A DNA stretch of 64,000 nucleotides, taken from assembly GCA_900176545.1 (NCBI GenBank), contig FWXP01000001.1, positions 310,001 to 374,000 of the forward strand, given 5' to 3'. Within the stretch, counting starts at the first letter, position 1, and every line of letters begins with the position of its first letter. The position numbers and the translations under genes are program-made. Below, piece by piece: positions 1 through 8,756 of the stretch. This DNA comes from Oscillospiraceae bacterium. GTDB taxonomy: Bacteria > Bacillota > Clostridia > Saccharofermentanales > Saccharofermentanaceae. The notes beneath the pieces were generated by a model, which saw only the letters and a list, made by a program, of their open reading frames with translations, was not told where the DNA came from and made no database searches.

Positions 1-662
1 TGACGGGAGCGTCTTCGGGGATAGGTAAAGCCATAGCTCTAATGCTCGCCCGTGAAGGCTACGAAGTATACGGAATCGCAAGGCATTTCGAAGAAGATGT
101 CCCGTTTACGAAGATAGAAGCTGATATCAATGACACGAACAGGATAAAGGATGCTTTCTCCAAGATAAAGGATCTTAAGATATTGGTTAACTGCGCAGGT
201 ACCGCTTTCTACGGGCTTGCTGAAGATATCGCTCCCGAAGATATCAAGGATATGGTAAGGACAAATCTTGAAGCTCCCATGATAATGACGGGATATGCAC
301 TTCGTACCATGAAGAGCTCCGGCGGCGGTCATATCATCAATATATCGTCTGTGGTTAGCGAGAAGGCAAGTACCTATGCCGCTTGCTATGCAGCCACTAA
401 GGCGGGTCTGTCGAGCTTTTCCGCATCTGTGTTCGAGGAAGCAAGGAAGCACGGCATAAGGGTGACCGATATCTGTCCCGACATGACAAAGACTGATCTT
501 TATAATGATGCAGACTTTACGGTAGATGATGACGAAGAAGCATATCTGCTGCCGTCTGACGTTGCTTCCTGTGTTCGTGAAGCTATCAGCATGCGCTCCG
601 GAGTTTCCATAACCAAACTGTTTATAAAGCCCCGATATCACAGAGTGAAGCGTAAGAGTTAA
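1..662 (+). CDS. SDR-family oxidoreductase, 5' truncated by window edge
   Basis: Short-chain dehydrogenase/reductase, an NAD(P)-dependent oxidoreductase with a Rossmann fold. The reading frame is already open at position 3 and begins inside the cofactor motif TGASSGIG, so only the first few residues lie outside the window. The catalytic triad is visible: Ser codon 348-350 (in NISSV), Tyr 387-389 and Lys 399-401 (YAATK, the YxxxK motif), with Ser and Tyr 13 residues apart as is usual. The NAG motif (VNCAGTAF) of the family is also present. The total length fits a classical SDR of about 230-250 residues. The substrate cannot be inferred; the nearest gene, 74 bp downstream, is a signalling protein with no obvious link. 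Confidence 0.9.
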   Translation, partial: TGASSGIGKAIALMLAREGYEVYGIARHFEEDVPFTKIEADINDTNRIKDAFSKIKDLKILVNCAGTAFYGLAEDIAPEDIKDMVRTNLEAPMIMTGYALRTMKSSGGGHIINISSVVSEKASTYAACYAATKAGLSSFSASVFEEARKHGIRVTDICPDMTKTDLYNDADFTVDDDEEAYLLPSDVASCVREAISMRSGVSITKLFIKPRYHRVKRKS

Positions 663-736
663 TATTCAAGATAATTTAACAATTAATGATTGAAGTACCC
701 ATATAAATCAGCTATCTTTAAGTTGAGGGTTCATGT

Positions 737-3700
737 ATGGGTAAAAGAAGAAAGATTGCCGTACTAACGGCTCAGATCGAAGAGTCAGGGCAGACCGTAT
801 TTCTTCGCGGTCTTTTAAGATCTGCCTTTTCTCACGGATATGATGTCTCAGTATTTTCCATGTTTCAGAAGATACAGAGCTCCCTTGCAAGAGAAAAGGG
901 TGACAGTTCCATATATGATCTTATTAATTTCTCGCTCTTCGATGCTGTCATTTTGGTTCCCAACACCATACATACCCCCGGTATCAACGAGGAGATTACA
1001 TCAAGGATCAAGGCATCTTATGTCGGCCCCGTCATATGTATCGACAAGGATTCGGATGATTTCCGCTCGATGTTTATCAGTGCCTCTCATCATCTTTACA
1101 AGGTCGTATCTCATCTTATCGAAGAGCATGGGATGACTGATATCGCATTCCTTTCCGGTAAGACATCCAGTGTACATACACGCGAGAGATATGAAGCTTA
1201 TTGTTCAGCTATGAAGGATCACGGCTTGAAGATAGATAAAGAGCGCATATTCTATGGTGATTACTGGTATCTTTCAGGTGAGAGCATTGCCGAGAGGCTC
1301 ATGAAGTCTTCCCAAGGACTACCGCAGGCGCTCGTGTGTTCCAATGACAGGATGGCGATAGGTGCTTGTAAGTACTTTACTTCTCACGGTGTCAAGATCC
1401 CTGAGGATATAGCAGTAGCAGGATTTGATTCCTTCAGAGACGGACAGCATTCACCTCTGCCGATAACTTCCGTAAAGGTTCCGATATTTGAGTTCGGTCT
1501 TTATGTAGGAGATTGTCTGGATGATCTTATAGCAGGAAATGAGATAGAAGAATTTGACGTTGAAGCTGAGCTCTTTATCGGTAATTCCTGCGGTTGTCAT
1601 TGTGAGAGCTTAAAGCCTGAATATCCTCTCAGGAATTCATGGGATACCGAGGAGAGCAGAGGACGAGTCAACAGTGTCTTCAATCATATGAATGAAGATA
1701 TGATGCTCCAGAATTCCTTCAGCGGGCTTATCAACTGCATATTCCTCAATACTTATCAGATAAGGCCTTTCCATGGTCTTGATATCTGTATCAACGATAA
1801 GTGGACAGAGGAGAGATCGTTCTTCACTGACAGGCTCATCAATATCATCAGCTGCGGCGAGAGCGAAGATAAGCCTGATTCCATTGATCTTATGAGATGT
1901 TACGATAAGAGCGAGATCCTGTCAGATATTAACATGGAAGACAATGAACCAAGATCATTTTTCTTCTTCCCGTTGCATTTTGAGTCTAATGCATTCGGAT
2001 TCATCACTTTGTCTTACAAGGATCCGGATATACTTCCCGGAAGCGATGAGCGCATATGGATAAGAAATGTAGCTCTCGGTCTTGAGAACTACAGACGTAA
2101 GGATTCTCTTATCCATAAGAACCAGATCATAGAAGCCGGCCTTAATACCGATCCTGTTACGGGACTTAGTAATTACAGCGGCTTCATCAATGAATCGACT
2201 GCTATCGTATCTAAGCTATCTGTGCTCGGCGATAATGTAGGCGTAATCGTAGTCGACATCAAAGGACTTTCCGCTATCAATAAACAACATGGCCATTCTT
2301 CGGGTGATATTGCCATCAATACCCTGGCTAATATCGTATCCAAGTGCTTTAACGACATGCCTTCATTCACTTTCTGTATGGGCAACGGTGAGATAGTCGC
2401 CTTAAGGCTCTTTAAGGATGATCCCGAGAAAGGCATGAAGATGAGAGGAGATCGAATAATAGATCTTGTCTCTGAACATAATGCTTCCTTAGATGACGAT
2501 CAGAAGATCGAGATCTATTATGCTTACGGATATTCCAAGATAGCTTCGCAGTCTGAACTGGAGAAGCTTGTCAATGACACGATCAATAAGAAGAATGTAA
2601 AGAAGAGTACTGTTTCCGGTTCCGAGTCGGGTCTTTCGGATAATGAGGTAAAGGATGAAGAGATCGTAAGAGAAGTTCTCGATGATAACTGTCTTACATA
2701 TCATTTCCAGCCTATAATCGACGCAAGAACAGGTGAGATATTCTCTTATGAAGCTTTGATGAGATCTACCAAAGAACCCTACCCGAATCCTTTGATGATC
2801 ATCAAGTATGCCGAGCATATGAACAGGCTCTACGATGTCGAGTCGTTAACGTTTAATAATGTACTCGATATAGTTGAATCAAGAAGCGATATATTCGATG
2901 GTACACGCAAGATATTCATCAACAGTATCCCTGGTCAGAGATTGCAGGGTGATGACCTTCTGCGACTCATTCAGTCTGCTCAGAATATGCGCGATTCGAT
3001 CGTTATCGAATTTACTGAACAGGCCGAGCTCTCTGATGATGACCTTCGTTCCATGAAGAATGATTATGATCTTCTCGGGATCCAGACTGCCATCGACGAT
3101 TATGGTACAGGATATTCCAATATAGTTAACCTCTTAAGGTACGATCCGAATTATCTCAAGATCGACAGGGCTCTTCTGAGCGAGATCCAGAATAATGTTC
3201 AGAAACAGTATTTTGTTAAGCAGATTGTCAGATTCACGCACGAGAATAATATCATGGCTCTTGCTGAGGGCGTTGAGACCTACGATGAACTCAAGACTGT
3301 TATCGAACTCGGAGTCGATCTGATTCAGGGTTACTACACAGGAAAGCCTTCAAAGGAGATCGTGACAGAGATAGATCCTAAGATATTTGAAGAGATCAGA
3401 AAGATCAATTCGACTCTTAAGGACAGGGATCCCGTATCCGTATATTATGCAGGACGTGAATCCAGGATACTTCTTTCTCAGCTTGATGCAGACGGCATGT
3501 GCATCATAGATGTATCCGATAATGATACGGGACTTACTGACTTTGAGATAGTCGGTGTTCCGGGTGTTCCTTATAATATCGGATTGCATGTTCACGGCGG
3601 CTTCTCCGGACATATTAAGATCGATAACTCTACCTTCAAGAATATAATCGGCTATGACGCCGTCATCGTTGTCGAAGACGGAAGTGACGTTGCATTATCA

Positions 3701-4543
3701 TTCAGCGGCGATTGCAACATGCAGGGAAGCATATATGTATCTGATGATTCCAGAGTAATGTTCTCAGGTGACGGCACCGTCAAGGTATTCTCTGATAAGA
3801 AGGAATTCTATGGTATAGGTTCAGGCAGAGGATATGGCTGCGGAACCATGACTTTCGATATTTCCGGTTCTATGGAGATCAATTGTACCGGTATGTACGG
3901 CATAGGTATCGGTTCTTGGGAGAATTGTGATATCAAGATAGTAAACGGCAAATACAATATAGATCTTAACGGACAGGAATCAGTCGGAGTAGGTTCGCTG
4001 GCAGGTTCAGCGGATGTCTCGCTCTTCGACAGCAAATTGATCGTAAGATCTACAGCATCCAATTGTGTTGCCGTAGGATCATTCCGTAATGATGCCAATG
4101 TCATGCTCAATCACGACTTTATCAACCTTGATCTTGAAGGCAATCATCTGTGCGGCATTGGTACAGCAGAAGGCGATATGAGTACAGTATACATCACAAA
4201 ATCCAATGTTACCTGTTCATCTCTTGGAAGAGTAAGCTGTGCTTTCGGTGTTTCAGGAACAGGAGACAGCGTATTTACAGTCGAGAATGCCGCTGTATTT
4301 GCCACAGTCAGAGGAGATACCGCAATTGCTTTCGGTACAACTGATCATAACGGGATCATCAAGGCTCATAACTCACGTCTGGTATGCGATGTTACGAACG
4401 GAGACGACAAGTATCTTGGCGCTATCGATGATAACGTGGATATCGTCTCCTGCGATATGAACTTTACCCATAACGGAAGAAGATATACGATACCCGAGAT
4501 AATGCAGATGCTGCATAAAGGCCCGCCTCCCGGTAAGCCTTGA
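737..4543 (+). CDS. LacI-like sensor / degenerate GGDEF / EAL protein with C-terminal Gly-rich repeat domain
   Basis: A 1268-residue multidomain signalling protein. Residues about 5-285 resemble the periplasmic-binding-like ligand domain of LacI/GalR regulators (IAVLTAQ start, 'CSNDRMAIGACKYF', 'IAVAGFDS') but without the N-terminal DNA-binding HTH. Residues about 310-450 are a GAF-like linker. Residues about 468-620 are a GGDEF fold whose signature has become GNGEI (549-553), so cyclase activity is unlikely. Residues about 652-880 are an EAL phosphodiesterase domain with key residues present: E672 in YEAL, Asn in FINS (729), DDYGTG (787-792), LKID (807-810), EGVET (844-848) and QGYY (864-867), so c-di-GMP hydrolysis is plausible. 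From about 950 to the end is a Gly/Asp/Ser-rich beta region with tandem repeats. No signal peptide or membrane segment is visible, so the sensor should read an intracellular ligand. The gene stands alone. Confidence 0.85.
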   Translation: MGKRRKIAVLTAQIEESGQTVFLRGLLRSAFSHGYDVSVFSMFQKIQSSLAREKGDSSIYDLINFSLFDAVILVPNTIHTPGINEEITSRIKASYVGPVICIDKDSDDFRSMFISASHHLYKVVSHLIEEHGMTDIAFLSGKTSSVHTRERYEAYCSAMKDHGLKIDKERIFYGDYWYLSGESIAERLMKSSQGLPQALVCSNDRMAIGACKYFTSHGVKIPEDIAVAGFDSFRDGQHSPLPITSVKVPIFEFGLYVGDCLDDLIAGNEIEEFDVEAELFIGNSCGCHCESLKPEYPLRNSWDTEESRGRVNSVFNHMNEDMMLQNSFSGLINCIFLNTYQIRPFHGLDICINDKWTEERSFFTDRLINIISCGESEDKPDSIDLMRCYDKSEILSDINMEDNEPRSFFFFPLHFESNAFGFITLSYKDPDILPGSDERIWIRNVALGLENYRRKDSLIHKNQIIEAGLNTDPVTGLSNYSGFINESTAIVSKLSVLGDNVGVIVVDIKGLSAINKQHGHSSGDIAINTLANIVSKCFNDMPSFTFCMGNGEIVALRLFKDDPEKGMKMRGDRIIDLVSEHNASLDDDQKIEIYYAYGYSKIASQSELEKLVNDTINKKNVKKSTVSGSESGLSDNEVKDEEIVREVLDDNCLTYHFQPIIDARTGEIFSYEALMRSTKEPYPNPLMIIKYAEHMNRLYDVESLTFNNVLDIVESRSDIFDGTRKIFINSIPGQRLQGDDLLRLIQSAQNMRDSIVIEFTEQAELSDDDLRSMKNDYDLLGIQTAIDDYGTGYSNIVNLLRYDPNYLKIDRALLSEIQNNVQKQYFVKQIVRFTHENNIMALAEGVETYDELKTVIELGVDLIQGYYTGKPSKEIVTEIDPKIFEEIRKINSTLKDRDPVSVYYAGRESRILLSQLDADGMCIIDVSDNDTGLTDFEIVGVPGVPYNIGLHVHGGFSGHIKIDNSTFKNIIGYDAVIVVEDGSDVALSFSGDCNMQGSIYVSDDSRVMFSGDGTVKVFSDKKEFYGIGSGRGYGCGTMTFDISGSMEINCTGMYGIGIGSWENCDIKIVNGKYNIDLNGQESVGVGSLAGSADVSLFDSKLIVRSTASNCVAVGSFRNDANVMLNHDFINLDLEGNHLCGIGTAEGDMSTVYITKSNVTCSSLGRVSCAFGVSGTGDSVFTVENAAVFATVRGDTAIAFGTTDHNGIIKAHNSRLVCDVTNGDDKYLGAIDDNVDIVSCDMNFTHNGRRYTIPEIMQMLHKGPPPGKP
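3812..4426 (+). repeat. Seven tandem ~29-residue G-[IVF]-G repeats in the EAL protein C-terminus
   Basis: Protein-level repeat at residues about 1026-1230 of the preceding CDS. Units start GIGSG, GIGIG, GVGSL, AVGSF, GIGTA, AFGVS and AFGTT at 28-29 residue spacing, and each continues with a hydrophobic strand, an Asn/Ser turn and a second strand. This looks like a parallel beta-helix and resembles the GIGGG-type repeats known from secreted clostridial surface proteins (from memory of such sequences). Here it sits in an apparently cytoplasmic protein. DNA identity between units is low, so this is an old protein repeat rather than a recent DNA duplication. Confidence 0.7.
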
Positions 4544-4589
4544 CCGTCTTCGTTTCTTTTGGTAACATCACCTTAATCGAATATTTTCG

Positions 4590-4850
4590 GCGTTGATGAG
4601 GAATAGTACTTATCGTCAGTCTTTACAGAGAGCTGTCATATGGTGGAAGGCAGTAAGAAGGACCCTAACGAACTCACCTCGGAGCTTCCTGTTGAAAGCT
4701 GATCGCAAGTAGATAAGGACGGAGGTCCACCGTTACAGGGACAGGATATCGGTAGAGTTACCTGTATCCGGTAAGAGCATCCTATGAAGGATGAATTAGA
4801 GTGGTACCGCGAACGCCCCTTCGTCTCTAACAGATGAAGGGGCTTTTTGT
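4590..4850 (+). promoter_or_regulatory. Leucine T-box leader of leuA
   Basis: tRNA-sensing T-box riboswitch. The conserved T-box sequence AGAGTGGTACCGCG lies at 4798-4811. Upstream are the AGTA element near 4605 and the purine-rich Stem I elements near 4625-4650. The specifier loop reads GAA-CTC-AC at 4670-4677, so the specifier codon is CTC (4673-4675), leucine, which agrees with the downstream gene. The element ends in an intrinsic terminator that overlaps the antiterminator. Uncharged tRNA-Leu would stabilise the antiterminator and permit leuA transcription. It fills the only gap longer than 300 bp in the window. Confidence 0.93.
4815..4848 (+). terminator. T-box-controlled intrinsic terminator
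   Basis: A 12-bp stem GCCCCTTCGTCT / AGATGAAGGGGC with a 5-nt loop is followed directly by TTTTT. Its left arm begins just after the T-box sequence, which is the standard mutually exclusive terminator/antiterminator layout. Confidence 0.93.
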
Positions 4851-4868
4851 ATACTTTGGAGGTGCAAC

Positions 4869-6533
4869 ATGAACTATCAGCGGTATCGCAAGATCCCCGA
4901 GGTCCGTCTGGAGAACAGGACCTGGCCGACCAACACGATAAAGAAAGCTCCCATATGGTGCTCCGTTGATCTTAGAGACGGTAATCAAGCACTTGAAGTG
5001 CCCATGAATCTTGATCAGAAGCTGGAATTCTTCGACTTTCTGGTGAAGCGCGGATTCAAGGAGATCGAGATAGGATTTCCCGCTGCATCTGATACGGACT
5101 ATAACTTCTGCCGCGAACTCATAGATAATGACCTCATCCCGGATGATGTATATATACAGGTATTGACTCAGTCCAGGCCTCATATCATCGAGAAGACGAT
5201 AGATGCCGTATACGGCGCCAAGAACGTCATCATCCACTTGTATAATTCGACCAGTACGCTTCAAAGAGACGTTGTATTCGGATTCGATAAGAAGGAATGT
5301 ATGGATCTTGCAGTATCGGGAGCTAAGCTCATCAAGGAACATACCGACAATGATCTTAGCGGTACTAACTGGGTCTTTGAATATTCTCCCGAGAGCTATT
5401 CCTCTACGGAGCCTGACTTTGCCGTAGAGATATGTGACGCTGTTGCGGAGGTCTTCGGTCCTACGCCCGATAAGAAGATGATAATCAACCTTCCTGAGAC
5501 AGTTGAATATACGCTTCCAAATGTCTATGCGGATATGGTGGAATACTTCTGTCAGAATACAAAGTTCAGGGACAGCATCCTGATATCCCTTCATACGCAT
5601 AATGACAGAGGAACAGGTGTCGCTGCATCAGAGTTAGGTCTCCTGGCCGGCGCAGACAGGATAGAAGGAACGCTCTTCGGCAACGGAGAAAGAACAGGTA
5701 ACGTAGATATCATTACGCTCGCTGTCAATATGATGATGCAGGGTATCGATCCTGTGCTGGATTTCTCTAATATCGATCAGTGCGTTGAGATCTATGAGAG
5801 ATGTACTTCCATGAACGTCGAACCAAGACACCCTTGGGCAGGTAAGCTGGTATTTACCGCTTTTTCCGGCTCTCATCAGGATGCCATCAATAAGGGCAAG
5901 AAAAAGATGGAGGAGAGGCATTCCGATATCTGGGATGTTCCGTATCTTCCTGTGGACCCCGCGGACCTTGGAAGGGATTACGAGCCTATCATCAGGATCA
6001 ACAGCCAGTCCGGAAGAGGCGGTGTGTCTTATGTCATGGAGCAGTATTTCGGCATCATGCTTCCTAAGAGCTTCCAGAAAGATTTTGTTAAGCTTATCAA
6101 GACAGAGAGCGACAGCAATGAGACAGAACTTCTGCCCCAGCAGGTATTTGAGCTCTTCGACGATAATTACATCAATGTAATGACGCCATATGCCTTAGAC
6201 AGGTTCAGCGAGCATGCTTTAGGTGATAAGAAGTCCGAAGTAGAAGCCTTTATCAATGACCATGGTAAGGAAGTCAATATCAAGGGCAGAGGTAAGGGTC
6301 TTCTCGATGCTTTCGTAAATGCTTTCGGTGAGTATGCGGGAACTAAGTTCTCCATCAACATGTATAACGAGCATGCTATGAAGAGCGGTACTGATTCTGC
6401 GGCTATCACTTACATAGAGATAAAGAGGGAGTCTGACGGTCAGATCTTCCTCGGTGCCGGCGTATCCAGTTCTGTGACAAAGAGTTCCGTTCGTGCTATC
6501 ATTAGTGCGTATAATCGCATGATAAAGGAATAA
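4869..6533 (+). CDS. leuA: 2-isopropylmalate synthase (long, LeuA type 2)
   Basis: First committed enzyme of leucine biosynthesis: condenses acetyl-CoA with 2-oxoisovalerate to 2-isopropylmalate. The 554-residue length and the opening (IPEVRLENRTWP) fit the type 2 (yeast/actinobacterial-like) subfamily. An N-terminal DRE-TIM barrel carries LRDGNQAL (35-42) and the metal-binding HTHNDRGTG (from about residue 242), followed by FGNGERTGN. The C-terminal part, about 420-554, is the LeuA dimer/regulatory domain that usually binds leucine. The start is the ATG 8 nt after GGAGG. Leucine T-box control fits exactly. The following gene, glf, starts 4 nt after the stop codon. Confidence 0.95.
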   Translation: MNYQRYRKIPEVRLENRTWPTNTIKKAPIWCSVDLRDGNQALEVPMNLDQKLEFFDFLVKRGFKEIEIGFPAASDTDYNFCRELIDNDLIPDDVYIQVLTQSRPHIIEKTIDAVYGAKNVIIHLYNSTSTLQRDVVFGFDKKECMDLAVSGAKLIKEHTDNDLSGTNWVFEYSPESYSSTEPDFAVEICDAVAEVFGPTPDKKMIINLPETVEYTLPNVYADMVEYFCQNTKFRDSILISLHTHNDRGTGVAASELGLLAGADRIEGTLFGNGERTGNVDIITLAVNMMMQGIDPVLDFSNIDQCVEIYERCTSMNVEPRHPWAGKLVFTAFSGSHQDAINKGKKKMEERHSDIWDVPYLPVDPADLGRDYEPIIRINSQSGRGGVSYVMEQYFGIMLPKSFQKDFVKLIKTESDSNETELLPQQVFELFDDNYINVMTPYALDRFSEHALGDKKSEVEAFINDHGKEVNIKGRGKGLLDAFVNAFGEYAGTKFSINMYNEHAMKSGTDSAAITYIEIKRESDGQIFLGAGVSSSVTKSSVRAIISAYNRMIKE

Positions 6534-6537
6534 TCAC

Positions 6538-7635
6538 ATGAATTACGACTATCTTATCGTCGGTGCCGGCCTTTACGGTGCCATCTTTGCAAGAGAATTA
6601 ACTGACGCCGGCAAGAAGGTCCTTGTTATAGACAAGAGAGACCATGTTGCAGGCAACATCTATACAGAAGACGTAGAAGGCATCAACGTACATAAGTACG
6701 GAGCTCATATCTTCCATACCAACGACAAGAAGGCTTGGGAGTATGTTACGAGGTTTGCAGCCTTTAACAGATATACTAACTCACCCGTAGCTAACTATAA
6801 GGGTGAGCTGTATTCTCTGCCTTTCAACATGTATACCTTCAACAAGATGTGGGGGGTCGTTACTCCCGAGGAGGCTGCAGCCAAGATCGAGGAGCAGCGT
6901 CAGGCAGCCGGTATCACTGAGCCTAAGAACCTTGAAGAGCAGGCTATAAGCCTTGTAGGTACTGATATCTATGAGAAGCTCATCAAGGGTTATACCCAGA
7001 AGCAGTGGGGAAGGCCCTGTACAGAGCTTCCTTCATTCATCATCAAGCGTCTTCCTGTAAGACTTACCTTCGACAATAACTACTTCAATGCACTCTATCA
7101 GGGTATCCCCATGGGCGGCTATACCAAGATGATCGAGAATATGCTCGAGGGCATCGAAGTAAAGCTCGGTGTAGATTATCTCGAGAACAGGGAAGAGCTC
7201 TCCAAGATCGCGGGTAAGATCGTTTACACAGGTCCTATCGACGCTTACTTTGACTATAAGCTCGGAACTCTTGAATACAGATCCGTAAGGTTCGAGACAG
7301 AGATCCTGGATAAGCCTAACTTCCAGGGCAATGCGGTAGTTAATTACACAGACTCTGAGACACCTTATACACGTATCATCGAGCATAAGTTCTTCGAATT
7401 CGGCACACAGGATAAGACTGTAATTAGCCGTGAGTACAGTTCAGAGTGGAAGAAGGGTGATGAACCTTACTATCCTGTTAATGACGATAAAAACGGCAAG
7501 CTCTATCAAGAATACAAGCAGCTTGCAGATAACGAAGGCAACGTCATCTTCGGCGGACGTCTCGGCGAGTACAAGTACTACGATATGGATGCTGTAGTCA
7601 TAAGGGCTCTTGAGATGGTAGCAAAAGAAATCTGA
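6538..7635 (+). CDS. glf: UDP-galactopyranose mutase
   Basis: Flavoenzyme that interconverts UDP-galactopyranose and UDP-galactofuranose, the precursor of cell-surface galactofuranose. At 365 residues it is normal length. The FAD-binding VGAGLYGAIFAREL (8-21) and the conserved KYGAHIFHTN and GYTQKQWG blocks are present. It begins 4 nt after leuA and ends at a clear intrinsic terminator, so it probably shares the leucine T-box-controlled transcript unless an internal promoter exists inside leuA. No other galactofuran gene is in the window. Confidence 0.95.
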   Translation: MNYDYLIVGAGLYGAIFARELTDAGKKVLVIDKRDHVAGNIYTEDVEGINVHKYGAHIFHTNDKKAWEYVTRFAAFNRYTNSPVANYKGELYSLPFNMYTFNKMWGVVTPEEAAAKIEEQRQAAGITEPKNLEEQAISLVGTDIYEKLIKGYTQKQWGRPCTELPSFIIKRLPVRLTFDNNYFNALYQGIPMGGYTKMIENMLEGIEVKLGVDYLENREELSKIAGKIVYTGPIDAYFDYKLGTLEYRSVRFETEILDKPNFQGNAVVNYTDSETPYTRIIEHKFFEFGTQDKTVISREYSSEWKKGDEPYYPVNDDKNGKLYQEYKQLADNEGNVIFGGRLGEYKYYDMDAVVIRALEMVAKEI

Positions 7636-7656
7636 TAATAACGACTGAGAACTACG

Positions 7657-7684
7657 GGCTTCCGGCTTATGTCGGGAGCCTTTC
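7657..7684 (+). terminator. Intrinsic terminator after glf
   Basis: A 10-bp hairpin GGCTTCCGGC / GTCGGGAGCC (two G-U pairs) with a TTAT loop, followed by TTTCTT. It closes the leuA-glf transcript and rules out an ATG inside the hairpin as the start of the next gene. Confidence 0.8.
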
Positions 7685-7701
7685 TTATACGGAGAAGACA
7701 T

Positions 7702-8307
7702 ATGCGTAAAGGTTATGATCTTGATGAGATCCTATCCGGATGTTTATATCACGCTATCGGAGCCGTGCCTGATGCTGACGGCTGGTTCAGTATCGATGCT
7801 GTCCTGCAGGTCATAGCGGCTGTTTGTCCGACAGATCGTTCTGAACTTATTGCTCATATATCAGATAAGGAGCGGTATATCTTAAATGACGATAAGACAA
7901 AGATACGTATAAGCCCCGAATTCCTCATTCCTTCAGATGTGGAATCGCAGCTGATTGATCTTCGTAGGATCGATATCAGAGATTCGGTCTTTAAGAAGAA
8001 TGATCTATCTTATCTCGCCGATATAGATAAGAAGATCATTGTTGAGAGAAATGACGGGAAAATATGGGAATTTCCATTTTATACGAATACCGTTCATTAT
8101 ATTGATGATATGAGATTCTTTATGGTACTGGAAAAGCACGGCAAAAGGATGCTGGCGGTAAGTTCTTATATGACCAAGAGTTATAAGAACAGATACAGGA
8201 TGTTCATAAGCGGCTTTCCCAAGGTTATAGATAACGAATATCCGATAGATGCCGAGCTTGTTGATTTTGACGGATATAGCTATAAGATCATGGTATCCGG
8301 TGAATGA
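7702..8307 (+). CDS. KptA-like N-lobe protein with shared C-terminal domain, function unknown
   Basis: 201 residues; the start ATG at 7702 follows GGAGAA at a good distance and lies beyond the preceding terminator (an in-frame ATG at 7669 sits in the hairpin loop). Residues about 8-75 resemble the N-terminal winged-helix lobe of RNA 2'-phosphotransferase Tpt1/KptA: a short helix, DGWFSID, then SDKERYILNDDKTKIRI, which parallels 'SDKKRF...DG..IRA' of KptA. The ADP-ribosyltransferase lobe that should follow is absent. Residues about 108-198 instead form a domain also found in the protein at 8757-9416 (KKIIVERNDGKIWEFPF, 'TNTV', 'YKIMV'). The KptA link is from remembered family sequences and is tentative. 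The gene overlaps closely with the next (1-nt gap). Confidence 0.7.
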   Translation: MRKGYDLDEILSGCLYHAIGAVPDADGWFSIDAVLQVIAAVCPTDRSELIAHISDKERYILNDDKTKIRISPEFLIPSDVESQLIDLRRIDIRDSVFKKNDLSYLADIDKKIIVERNDGKIWEFPFYTNTVHYIDDMRFFMVLEKHGKRMLAVSSYMTKSYKNRYRMFISGFPKVIDNEYPIDAELVDFDGYSYKIMVSGE

Positions 8308-8308
8308 T

Positions 8309-8635
8309 ATGATCATGGATGATAAAAAGAGGGAAATGACTCTCGAGAAAATGGGATTTCTACTTCATGAAGGATATGAAATGAATGAGGATGATCACGG
8401 TATATCTTTTATCAAGGATGATATAAGGATATATGCTTTCTGGGGGAGATACTATGATCCTGTAGATATTAGTATTGAATCAGATAAAGGCGATATAAGA
8501 GGATATATCTCGGTCTATAAGCATTATGTGGGAAGTAATGTACTTAAGATGATAAGGCTTCCCAAAGATGACCTTGAACGTTTCTGTGTACTTGCCGATC
8601 ATTTTGCTGATAATATCGATATGATATTGAAATAA
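8309..8635 (+). CDS. Small hypothetical protein (108 aa)
   Basis: Not recognised. An acidic protein with alternating strands (ISFIKDDIRIYAFWGRYYDPVDISIES) and a C-terminal helix; no signal peptide or membrane segment. The start is the ATG at 8309, one base after the stop of the previous gene, with GGTGAA just upstream; an ATG at 8315 is an alternative. The tight coupling suggests it works with, or is at least co-expressed with, the KptA-lobe protein. The fold size would suit a small immunity or antitoxin-like protein, but nothing in the sequence proves that. Confidence 0.7.
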   Translation: MIMDDKKREMTLEKMGFLLHEGYEMNEDDHGISFIKDDIRIYAFWGRYYDPVDISIESDKGDIRGYISVYKHYVGSNVLKMIRLPKDDLERFCVLADHFADNIDMILK

Positions 8636-8700
8636 ACGGCACGTCAGGTTTCTTTGATATATGGTTTCCTTGATCGAAACTAACATATTTTGATCATCTG

Positions 8701-8709
8701 TGATATAAT
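8701..8709 (+). promoter_or_regulatory. Extended -10 promoter for the 8757 gene
   Basis: TGATATAAT (TGn-TATAAT) 48 nt upstream of the start codon in the 121-bp gap; no good -35 is visible. It suggests this gene has its own transcript rather than depending on the two upstream genes. Confidence 0.5.
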
Positions 8710-8756
8710 AATTACAGTAGTTTCCATAGGTTAATGAGCGTTCAAGGAATAAGGCT

